This document shows, in pieces, positions 53,195 through 61,120 of a stretch of 64,000 nucleotides of DNA (the stretch's first letter is position 1; the number at the start of each line of letters is the position of its first letter). Below the pieces are notes generated by a model. That model was not told the DNA's origin, made no database searches, and saw only the letters and a list, made by a program, of their open reading frames with translations. Position numbers and translations under genes: made by a program. This DNA is from Pedobacter sp. KBW06. Its GTDB lineage: Bacteria; Bacteroidota; Bacteroidia; Sphingobacteriales; Sphingobacteriaceae. The DNA is taken from the NCBI RefSeq assembly GCF_003852525.1, contig NZ_QAJL01000005.1, positions 470,853 to 534,852 of the forward strand, given 5' to 3'.

Positions 53195-53815
53195 TTATTT
53201 ACTGATTTCGGCTATCCGATAGGCACATCTCCGGTCTCCGCTTACAATATGGTCCAGGCGGCTGATCGCTACATCATCACCCAGCACATGTTTAAAAATA
53301 TTGAGTTCGGCAGCACAGAAACCCTGGCAGCTTTTTGCAGCTGCACAAATGGGGCAATGGTTTTCTATGAGCAGGTAACCTTCCTTATCCCTCGTATATT
53401 CTGCCATATATCCCTCCCGGCTCCTGATTTCCGTCAGTTTTGCAATCCGGTCTTCCAGGTTGGAAAGTGGTTCCAGTTCGTTCAGGTAACGTGTTTTTCC
53501 CGAAGCTTCACTGACGTTAATTACCGTCTGCAGGGCTTCTGCACCTAAGGTATCCCTCATGATTTCGATCAGCTTTACCGTAAGTTCTGCATGGGTATCC
53601 GGGAATTTGGCATTACCCAATGCCGTTAAGTTAAAAAACTGCTTGGGCCGCCCTACGCCCTGAGATTCATTGTAAGAACTCACGAGGCCCTCTTCCGTAA
53701 ATTTTAACAACTGTAATCTTGCACCTTCATTAGTTATTCCAAGCTCCTGAGCAATTGAAGCGGCCGTTAAAGCCCCCCTGGTCTTCAATAACATTAAAAA
53801 TCTGTTTGTCTTCAT
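53195..53815 (-). CDS. SufR-like winged-helix regulator with C-terminal cysteine cluster
   Basis: This 206-residue regulator of the DeoR/ArsR-like COG2345 type has a winged helix at about residues 5-58 (LKTRGALTAASIAQELGITNEGARLQLL). The C-terminal domain carries cysteines C154, C157, C163, C167 and C197 (HCPICAAAKSCQGFC). Such cysteines bind an Fe-S cluster in SufR, although the spacing here differs from cyanobacterial SufR. It would report iron-sulfur or redox state. It is divergent from DUF2480 and the second RND operon across 417 bp, and is followed by NAT. Confidence 0.78.
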   Translation of the reverse strand: MKTNRFLMLLKTRGALTAASIAQELGITNEGARLQLLKFTEEGLVSSYNESQGVGRPKQFFNLTALGNAKFPDTHAELTVKLIEIMRDTLGAEALQTVINVSEASGKTRYLNELEPLSNLEDRIAKLTEIRSREGYMAEYTRDKEGYLLIENHCPICAAAKSCQGFCAAELNIFKHVLGDDVAISRLDHIVSGDRRCAYRIAEISK

Positions 53816-54232
53816 AATCTAATAAAACAAGTGTTTAGTTGTTTTATTCACAAAAGTACTAACTTTGCCGAACTTATCAAGGCTGAAGACCCGATTTATT
53901 GGATTTTTCAGATAAAAGCTTTGAGGAGTACAAACAACTATTCACGTATTAAACAAAGGATTATGCCAATTAAACTACAAAAAAATAGAAAAACTTCTCC
54001 TTTTGCTTCAACCGAAGCCCTTCCCATATACGTTGTTCCTTACTGGAACGTACTTTTCAGGCGCAGCTCCGGAAAGAAGTACCTGATTTAAGGTTCTTCT
54101 CCAAAATTCACATGTACAGTTAAGCGCATAAAATGCGCCAGAATTACCCGGTTCCGGTAAAGGAATTCAACCGGGCTGGAATCCCTATGCCTATAAATTA
54201 ATCCTGCTGAAACACCATTTAAATATCCGCCA
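53816..54232. other. 417-bp divergent intergenic region
   Basis: A 42-codon frame (ATG 53963, ends 54088; MPIKLQKNRKTSPFASTEAL at its start) follows an AAAGGA-like sequence, but it has no recognised homologue and is not called as a gene. Two inverted repeats follow: GCGCAT-AAA-ATGCGC (54124-54138) and CCCGGTT/AACCGGG (54147-54175), the second 57 nt before the DUF2480 start. These could be a leader or regulator site. Confidence 0.4.
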
Positions 54233-54742
54233 ATGGATCCGATAATAAATAAAGTAGCACAATCAGGAATCGTTACAGTCGACCTGTTGTCTTATAAACC
54301 TGCAAAAACTGACTATTTCGCCTTCGACATGGTCCCTTACCTCTTTCATGGCTACCTGCTCCAGGAAAAACTATTCAGAGCTGAGATGAGCCTCATCGAC
54401 TGGCATCAGTACCGAAATAAGGAAGTTGTCATTTATTGTTCAAACGATGCGATTGTCCCTTACTGGGCCTATGTCTTTATCGCTTCCCTTCTTCAGCCTC
54501 ATGCTGCCTTTGTCTGTTTTGGAAAGCTGGAAGAGCATCAGCAGCTGATCTGGCTGGAAAGAATAAAAAACCTGGATTACTCCGCTTACAAAGACATGAA
54601 AGTGGTGCTTAAGGCCAGATCCGAGGTGCCTGAAACGCTATATGTAGCTGCAACAGGACGATTAATGGAACAGGTTCAAACCCTGATGTGGGGAGAAGCC
54701 GGCTCCCCTCTAATGATTTACAAAAGAAAAAAAACCATATAA
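54233..54742 (+). CDS. DUF2480-family protein
   Basis: This 169-residue protein matches the DUF2480 family of Bacteroidota: the opening 'MDPIINKVAQSGIVTVDLLSY', 'DWHQYRNKEVVIYCSNDAIVPYWAYVFI' in the middle and 'KVVLKARSEVPET' later. Members are usually encoded within or next to the SUF iron-sulfur assembly operon. The biochemical role is unknown. Here it stands directly before an RND adaptor: its TAA (54740-54742) abuts the adaptor ATG with no gap. A SufR-like regulator lies on the other side. No suf genes are in the window. Confidence 0.82.
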   Translation: MDPIINKVAQSGIVTVDLLSYKPAKTDYFAFDMVPYLFHGYLLQEKLFRAEMSLIDWHQYRNKEVVIYCSNDAIVPYWAYVFIASLLQPHAAFVCFGKLEEHQQLIWLERIKNLDYSAYKDMKVVLKARSEVPETLYVAATGRLMEQVQTLMWGEAGSPLMIYKRKKTI

Positions 54743-55870
54743 ATGAAAACAACAACATTACTATACCCGCTCTTGCTGACCGCTATTCTGACTTCCTGCA
54801 AACCTGCTCAAAACCAGGGGCAGCAAGATGCACTTCCCGAATTACCAACCCTCTTGCTGGAGCCTCAAAAAACAGCACTTTCCGTAGAATATCCCGCTAC
54901 ACTACAGGGAGAACAAACAGTGGAAATCAGGTCCAAGGTGGATGGCTACGTCGAGCAGGTTTATGTAAACGAAGGTAGCACGGTACGCAGAGGGCAGCCG
55001 CTCTTTAAAATTGATGCCAATAGCTATCAACAGGAAGTCAACAGCAGGAAGGCCGCAGTATTGGCTGCTGAAGCCAATCTGGAAACGGCAACCATTCAGA
55101 GCCAGAGAACAGCCGTGCTGGTAGAACGGAAGATTGTAAACACTTTTGAACTCACCTCGGCGAGGAACACCGAGCGTGTAAAAAGGGCGGAATTAAATCA
55201 GGCAAATGCCGACCTGTCTGCCGCGAAATCCAAGCTCGCTTATACGAATATCGTAAGCCCGATTGATGGTGTTGTAGGCAGTCTTCCCTATAAAATCGGC
55301 AGTTTGGTAAGCAGCACTTCCGAAACGGCACTCACTACCATAGCCAATACAAAGCAGATCTACGCGTATTTTTCCCTGAGCCAGCAGCAACTGGCTTCTT
55401 TTCTCAATAAATACGATGGACAGCAGGTAAAGGACAAATTCAGAAACATGCCGGACGTCTCCCTAACCCTCGCCGATGGAACGGTCTATGCGGCTAAAGG
55501 AAAGATTGAAACTTTAAGTGGTGTACTCAATGCCAGCACGGGGGCCGCCAATTTTAAAGCCGTATTCCCCAATCCGGAAGCGAAACTCTGGAGTGGTGCC
55601 AGTGCGGTACTGAACATTCCTACCGCTGTGAATGACGCAATCCTCATCCCCAAGAGCGCAACTTTCGAATTGCAGGGCAAACACTTTGTATTTAAAGTGG
55701 ATGCCGGAAATGCGGTTCACAATACCCCAATAGACATCATGGATGCCGTGACAGAGAAAGATTATGTCGTGACCAGTGGGGTAAAATCCGGCGACAGGAT
55801 CGTTACCCAGGGACTGGAGAATTTAAAAGATGGAATGAAAATCAAAACAACCCCATCCTCAGCGAAATAA
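54743..55870 (+). CDS. RND efflux periplasmic adaptor (lipoprotein), second system
   Basis: This 375-residue AcrA-like adaptor has a lipobox ILTSC (Cys at about residue 19). It has split lipoyl domains (KVDGYVEQVYVNEGSTVRRGQPLF and SPIDGVVGSLPYKIGSLV) around a helical hairpin, and a beta-barrel domain with VYAAKGKIETLSG. It starts immediately after DUF2480 and ends 9 nt before the pump gene, so the four genes form one operon. It is a paralogue of the adaptor at 12289-13431. Both are close in length, and the system lacks its own TetR. Confidence 0.92.
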   Translation: MKTTTLLYPLLLTAILTSCKPAQNQGQQDALPELPTLLLEPQKTALSVEYPATLQGEQTVEIRSKVDGYVEQVYVNEGSTVRRGQPLFKIDANSYQQEVNSRKAAVLAAEANLETATIQSQRTAVLVERKIVNTFELTSARNTERVKRAELNQANADLSAAKSKLAYTNIVSPIDGVVGSLPYKIGSLVSSTSETALTTIANTKQIYAYFSLSQQQLASFLNKYDGQQVKDKFRNMPDVSLTLADGTVYAAKGKIETLSGVLNASTGAANFKAVFPNPEAKLWSGASAVLNIPTAVNDAILIPKSATFELQGKHFVFKVDAGNAVHNTPIDIMDAVTEKDYVVTSGVKSGDRIVTQGLENLKDGMKIKTTPSSAK

Positions 55871-55879
55871 GAAAAAGAC

Positions 55880-58800
55880 ATGTTAAGAAAATTTATAGAA
55901 AATCCGGTACTATCTACGGTCATATCGGTGATTATCGTCATCCTAGGGCTTCTCGGGCTTTTGTCCCTGCCCATCTCCCAATATCCGGAGATCGCTCCCC
56001 CAACTGTTGCGGTAACCGCAGCCTACCAGGGGGCCAATGCAGACGTAGTGATGAAAAGTGTCATTGTTCCACTTGAAGAGCAAATCAATGGTGTAGAAAA
56101 CATGACTTACATGACTTCTACTGCCAGTAACAACGGAAGTGCCACCATCACTATTTTCTTTAAGCAGGGCACGGATCCGGATCAGGCGGCAGTAAATGTC
56201 CAGAACAGGGTAACCAAAGCCACAAGCCTGCTCCCTACAGAAGTGATCAAGGCAGGGATTACCACGAGCAAGAAGCTGAGCAGTACAGCTTTTAGCTTTC
56301 TCCTGTATAGTAAAGACAAAGCCTATGACCAGAAATTCCTGGACAATTACCTGCGCATCAATATCATGCCGCAGATGAAACGTGTGGAAGGTGTTGGTGA
56401 GGCCATCATTTACGGAAACCAGGAATACTCCATGAGAATCTGGCTGAAGCCTGAGGCCATGGCCAGCCATGGAATGGTTCCCGACGATGTGATTGCTGCC
56501 TTAAAAGAGCAGAACATTGAAGCTGCACCGGGTAAAATAGGTGAAAACAGCAGGCAATCGGTTCAATATGCTTTGAAATATACCGGGCGACTGCATGAAG
56601 CGCATCAATTTGAAAACATTGTGCTTCGCAGTGCGCGCCAGGGTGGTTTGATCCGGCTTAAAGATGTAGCCAAAGTTGAATTCGGGGCCCTGGATTATAC
56701 CACTTCACTGCTGACACAGGGAAAGGTCTCCTCCGGAGGAGCCGTAAGCCAGTCGTCGGGATCAAATGCCAGAGAACTGATCATTGCCTGTGAAAACATC
56801 CTGAAAGAAGCATCCAAAGATTTCCCTCCCGGCGTAGAGTACCATACTTTCCTGAATGCCAATGAATTTCTGGATGCCTCCATAGAAAAGGTGATCTACA
56901 CCATCGCAGAAGCTTTTATCCTTGTTTTTATTGTAGTATTTATCTTTCTGCAGGATTTCCGCTCTACCCTCATTCCCGCAATTGCGGTTCCGGTGGCCAT
57001 CATCGGTACCTTTTTCTTCCTGAAACTTTTTGGCTTTACCATCAACCTGCTGACCTTGTTTGCACTCGTGCTGGCGATTGGAATTGTGGTGGATGATGCC
57101 ATCGTGGTGGTCGAAGCGGTTCATGCAAAACTGGATCAGGGCGCCAAATCTGCAAAGAAAGCTACCATTCATGCGATGAGTGAAATCAGCGGGGCCATCG
57201 TGTCGATTACGCTGATCATGTCTGCTGTATTTGTTCCGGTAACCTTTATTACCGGTTCTGCAGGAGTGTTTTATAAGCAATTTGGGCTAACCCTCGCTGT
57301 TGCGATTGTAATTTCAGCAGTGAATGCGCTGACGCTAAGTCCGGCGCTTTGTGCCATCTTTTTAAAGCCCCATAACCCGGATCAGCAACATCAGCCTAAA
57401 GGATTTCTACCCACTTTCTACGCCGGGTTTAATACGGCATTTGAAGCGGTGACCGGCAAATATATGCGGGCAGTCCGGTTCCTGATCCGCAGAAAATGGA
57501 TTTCCATTGTGGGGATTCTGTTGTTCGGTTTTATTTTCTATACCCTATTGAAAACGACGCCAACAGGATTTGTACCGAATGAGGATGGCGGCGCTATTTA
57601 TGGAGATGTGATCCTTCCTCCCTCCGCTACGCTGGAACGAACAGAGCAAATCATTAACCAGGTGGACAGCATTGCCCGAAGCATTCCTGAGGTTGAACTC
57701 TCCTCCAGACTGGCAGGAATGGACCTGATCAATGGATTTGGTGGCTCCTATGGCGCTTTATTTATCCGTTTGAAGCCCTGGAAAGAGAGAAAAGGAAAAG
57801 ATCAGGATGTCAGTGCGATCGTAAATCAGTTGTTCGCAAAAACAGCGCACCTAAAAGGCGCTAAGGTGATTTTCTTTGCAGCCCCAACGCTGCAGGGCTT
57901 CGGAAACAATAATGGTTTTGAAGTTCAGCTGCAGGACAGAACCGGAGGAGATTATAAAGAATTCGCTAAATCTATCGGTAAATTCATGACGGCCATCAAC
58001 CAGCGTCCGGAGATCATGTATGCCACAAGTCCGTTCAATATCGGATTTCCGGAACTGCAGGTCAATGTGAACATAGAGAAATGTAAAGATGCAGGAGTAA
58101 GCGTCAATACCGTACTCAATACCTTACAGGGATATTTTGGAGGGGTTTACGCCTCAGACTTCAATAAATTTGGGAAACAGTACCGGGTCATGATGCAAAG
58201 TCATCCTGATTTCAGGGCTAAAGAAGCAGACCTCAATAAGGTTTATGTCCGGACAGAACAGGGAATGATGGCGCCAATTTCGGAGTTCGTGACCTTGAAG
58301 AAAACCTATGGCCCGGAGTTTATTAACCGGTTCAATCTGTTTACTTCAACCACTGTAACTGGCTCTCCAAATAAAGGTTACAGTTCCGGAGATGCGATCA
58401 AAGCCATAGAAGAAGTTGCTGCACAGACTTTAAGCCGGGGTTATACCTATGAGTTTTCCGGTTTAACAAGGGAAGAGCTGTCCAGTGGCAGTCAGACCGT
58501 GATGATCTTCGCCCTTTGTCTGGTGTTCATTTATTTTTTATTGAGTGCACAATACAAGAGCTATATCCTGCCCTTTTCCGTATTGCTTTCCCTTCCAATT
58601 GGTTTGGCAGGTGCCTTTATCTTCGCGAATCTCTTTAACATCGACAACAACATCTTCCTTCAGATCAGTCTGATCATGCTGATTGGCTTACTCGCAAAAA
58701 ATGCCATTCTGATTGTCGAGTTTGCCTTGATGCACCGTCTGAGCGGAAGAAGCATTGTACAGTCTGCAATTTATGGGGCAAAAGCAAGATTAAGGCCGAT

Positions 58801-59038
58801 TCTGATGACTTCCTTTGCCTTTATCTTCGGGCTCGTTCCCCTGATGATGGCTACCGGCGCCGGAGCCCTCAGTAACCGTTCTATCGGTACAGCCGCTGTT
58901 GGCGGAATGCTGATTGGAACCCTCTTTGGCGTTTTTGTGATCCCTGTGCTCTTTATCATTTTCCAGTCCGCACAGGAAAAGATTTCAGGAATAGCAACAC
59001 CGAATCATCCCCCACGCCCTTTAGAAGAAAACATTTAA
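55880..59038 (+). CDS. RND multidrug efflux pump, HAE1/AcrB type, second system
   Basis: This 1052-residue inner membrane proton-antiporter pump has the TM4 aspartates GIVVDDAIVVVEAV and the TM10 Lys in GLLAKNAILIVEFA. The N-terminal MLRKFIENPVLSTVISVIIVI is typical. The periplasmic loops diverge from the first pump; for example a Ser/Gly-rich segment (VSSGGAVSQSSGSN) stands where the first pump has IDVGILQLAGSN. It lies between adaptor and channel genes with 9-nt gaps. A substrate cannot be named. Confidence 0.95.
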   Translation: MLRKFIENPVLSTVISVIIVILGLLGLLSLPISQYPEIAPPTVAVTAAYQGANADVVMKSVIVPLEEQINGVENMTYMTSTASNNGSATITIFFKQGTDPDQAAVNVQNRVTKATSLLPTEVIKAGITTSKKLSSTAFSFLLYSKDKAYDQKFLDNYLRINIMPQMKRVEGVGEAIIYGNQEYSMRIWLKPEAMASHGMVPDDVIAALKEQNIEAAPGKIGENSRQSVQYALKYTGRLHEAHQFENIVLRSARQGGLIRLKDVAKVEFGALDYTTSLLTQGKVSSGGAVSQSSGSNARELIIACENILKEASKDFPPGVEYHTFLNANEFLDASIEKVIYTIAEAFILVFIVVFIFLQDFRSTLIPAIAVPVAIIGTFFFLKLFGFTINLLTLFALVLAIGIVVDDAIVVVEAVHAKLDQGAKSAKKATIHAMSEISGAIVSITLIMSAVFVPVTFITGSAGVFYKQFGLTLAVAIVISAVNALTLSPALCAIFLKPHNPDQQHQPKGFLPTFYAGFNTAFEAVTGKYMRAVRFLIRRKWISIVGILLFGFIFYTLLKTTPTGFVPNEDGGAIYGDVILPPSATLERTEQIINQVDSIARSIPEVELSSRLAGMDLINGFGGSYGALFIRLKPWKERKGKDQDVSAIVNQLFAKTAHLKGAKVIFFAAPTLQGFGNNNGFEVQLQDRTGGDYKEFAKSIGKFMTAINQRPEIMYATSPFNIGFPELQVNVNIEKCKDAGVSVNTVLNTLQGYFGGVYASDFNKFGKQYRVMMQSHPDFRAKEADLNKVYVRTEQGMMAPISEFVTLKKTYGPEFINRFNLFTSTTVTGSPNKGYSSGDAIKAIEEVAAQTLSRGYTYEFSGLTREELSSGSQTVMIFALCLVFIYFLLSAQYKSYILPFSVLLSLPIGLAGAFIFANLFNIDNNIFLQISLIMLIGLLAKNAILIVEFALMHRLSGRSIVQSAIYGAKARLRPILMTSFAFIFGLVPLMMATGAGALSNRSIGTAAVGGMLIGTLFGVFVIPVLFIIFQSAQEKISGIATPNHPPRPLEENI

Positions 59039-59047
59039 CCTACCGTA

Positions 59048-60436
59048 ATGAATACATATAAAACATCTTTCTTTTTGCTGATTTCCATTGGATTATGGGC
59101 TTCATGTAAAGTAACCAAACCTTATCAGAAACCGGACCTGTCAGTGGCTTCCGCTTACAGGGACGTTAAGATTTCCGATACCAGCAACATGGCAGGTATG
59201 AAATGGTCAGAAATATTTACCGACACCGTTTTAAATCAGCTGATCTTACAAGGACTGGATGCCAACCCAGACCTGAAGATTGCCATTGCACGCATTAACG
59301 AAGCTCAGGCAGGCTTGCGCCTGAGTAAAGCCGCGTTTTTACCGGGGCTAAATGGGAATGTCTCTGTAAAGCAAAGCAGACTGGCCTTTCCGCAGGGTTT
59401 TGGAATGATCAGCAACTCCACTCAATATGACTTTGGCATCAGCAGCAACTGGGAGCTTGACATCTGGGGTAAACTAAGCAGCGCAAAACGCGCTGCATTT
59501 GCCGGCCTTCTGGCCAGTGATGCCGCAAAACGAGCCGTTCAAACTCAGCTGATCGCAGATATTGCCAATCATTATTTTGAATTACTCGCCCTGGACCAGC
59601 AATTACTGGTGACTCAGAAAACCGCAGAAAACAGGGCTGCGGATGCGGATGCGATCAAATTGCTTTTTGAAAGTTCCATCTTAAACGGCGTGGCAGTGGT
59701 ACAAAGTGAAGCCAATTATTACGAGGCAGATCTCGCTATTCCAGATATACAGCAGCGGATCAAAGAAACAGAACATGCCTTATGTGTACTGCTCGCCCGT
59801 GCTCCTTCGAAAATCAGCAGGACTTCTCTCGCCCTGCAGCGACTGACCTATGATTTAAAACCCGGAATACCGGCGCAATTGCTGGCCTACAGACCGGATG
59901 TTCAACAGGCAGAATATCAGTTCCGCGCCGCATTTGAAAATACAAATCTCGCAAGGGCTTCCTTCTACCCTTCGCTTAGCATTACCGCTGCAGCCGGATT
60001 TTCTAGTCTCGGGCTGAGTAACTGGTTTAGCAGTGCCGGGCTATTTGGCAACATCGCCGCCGGCCTCGTACAGCCTGTTTTTAATAAGGGAATCAATAAA
60101 GCCAGGCTCAGCACTGCAGAAGCAAAACAGCAACAGGCATTGTATGGCTTTGAAAACTCCCTTTTAAAAGCTGCCCAGGAGGTTTCAGATGCTTTATCTT
60201 CTTATGAGTATGCTGCGCAAAAAGAAGAAAAACGTGGTAAACAGTTAAAAGCCCTGGAACAGGCCCTGGTATTCAATAAAGAACTGCTGAACAACAGCAA
60301 GAATACCAATTATACAGATGTTCTGGCCGCAGAGCAAAACCTGCTGACAGCGCAGTTAAAAGGGATCAGTGACCAGAGTCAGAAATTACATGCCATCGTC
60401 AATTTATACCGTGCGCTGGGTGGCGGCTGGAATTGA
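59048..60436 (+). CDS. RND efflux outer membrane factor, second system
   Basis: This 462-residue TolC/OprM-like channel has a lipobox near LWASC (Cys at about 20), OEP repeats (SSNWELDIWGKLSSAKRAAF and LAYRPDVQQAEYQF) and a C-terminal NLYRALGGGWN. It completes the DUF2480-adaptor-pump-channel operon. Its C-terminus matches the first system's ending (YRSLGGGF), so the two sets probably arose from one ancestral triplet. Confidence 0.92.
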   Translation: MNTYKTSFFLLISIGLWASCKVTKPYQKPDLSVASAYRDVKISDTSNMAGMKWSEIFTDTVLNQLILQGLDANPDLKIAIARINEAQAGLRLSKAAFLPGLNGNVSVKQSRLAFPQGFGMISNSTQYDFGISSNWELDIWGKLSSAKRAAFAGLLASDAAKRAVQTQLIADIANHYFELLALDQQLLVTQKTAENRAADADAIKLLFESSILNGVAVVQSEANYYEADLAIPDIQQRIKETEHALCVLLARAPSKISRTSLALQRLTYDLKPGIPAQLLAYRPDVQQAEYQFRAAFENTNLARASFYPSLSITAAAGFSSLGLSNWFSSAGLFGNIAAGLVQPVFNKGINKARLSTAEAKQQQALYGFENSLLKAAQEVSDALSSYEYAAQKEEKRGKQLKALEQALVFNKELLNNSKNTNYTDVLAAEQNLLTAQLKGISDQSQKLHAIVNLYRALGGGWN

Positions 60437-60485
60437 TCCTAAAGAAATGATACTTTTACCTTTATTAATGAATCCAGTTTTTAAT

Positions 60486-60911
60486 ATGAGTATAAGAAGG
60501 GCAAAACAAGAAGATACGCAGGCCATAGGGTCTTTATTAGCGCAAATGGAACATCCGACAGCAGAAAGCCTGGTCGCAGAAAAGCTGGCGTTACTGATCG
60601 GACATCCGGACCATGAATTGATTGTCTATGAGCTGGATGATCAGGTCGTTGCTTTCATGTCGATTCATTTTCTTCCTCAGATTGCTTATGCAGGGGATTT
60701 TGCGATGGTGAGTTATTTTGCCGTTGACGATCAGCTAAGAAGCCGTGGTTTAGGAAAGGAAATGGAAGAGCGTTGTGTGGAACTGGCAAAAGAAAGGAAC
60801 TGTAACCGGATCGAACTGCATTCCAGTATTCGCAGAACGGCGGCGCATCGCTTTTATGAGCGACAGGGATATGTTGAGTTTCCTAAATATTTCAGTAAGA
60901 AATTAGTTTAA
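60486..60911 (+). CDS. GNAT-family N-acetyltransferase
   Basis: This 141-residue GNAT protein opens with MSIRRAKQEDTQAIGSLLAQ and has the acetyl-CoA loop motif DDQLRSRGLGKEMEE (Q/RxxGxG/A) near residue 85 and HRFYERQGYVEFPKYF at the end. The acceptor is unknown. In-frame ATGs at 60369, 60447 and 60468 exist. The first would overlap the efflux channel gene, and the extra residues are not GNAT-like, so 60486 is chosen. It follows the RND operon by 49 nt and may be cotranscribed up to the terminator. Confidence 0.85.
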   Translation: MSIRRAKQEDTQAIGSLLAQMEHPTAESLVAEKLALLIGHPDHELIVYELDDQVVAFMSIHFLPQIAYAGDFAMVSYFAVDDQLRSRGLGKEMEERCVELAKERNCNRIELHSSIRRTAAHRFYERQGYVEFPKYFSKKLV

Positions 60912-60994
60912 AAAAAAGAGAGATGGTTTCAGGCGGAAACCTTTGCCTGAAGGGGCAAATTTTTCTATGCCTTCATCCCATCTCTCTTTTTTTT
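60910..60994 (+). terminator. Long intrinsic terminator after the GNAT gene
   Basis: An A-rich GAGAGATGG arm (60910-60925) pairs with CCATCTCTC followed by eight T (60978-60994). An inner TTTCAGGC/GCCTGAA hairpin lies within. The A and T runs make it usable in both directions, fitting the convergent TonB receptor gene. Confidence 0.8.
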
Positions 60995-61120
60995 CTACCG
61001 CCTTAACCCGGGAGGTCACCTTTAATGCGCAGGATCTTCAAGATTGTTTTTAGAACCGGCGATTTTTCAGGAGAACATTATTAGGGTAACGTGCAGGTGT
61101 TCTTATGGTTATCCACGGGA

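Noticed and set aside
53963..54088. 42-codon small gene
   Set aside because: There is a plausible ribosome-binding sequence but no homology or composition argument; kept only as a note on the intergenic region.
54688..54978. Plus-strand 96-codon frame across the DUF2480/adaptor junction
   Set aside because: It is a shifted frame over two well-supported genes, with no domain.
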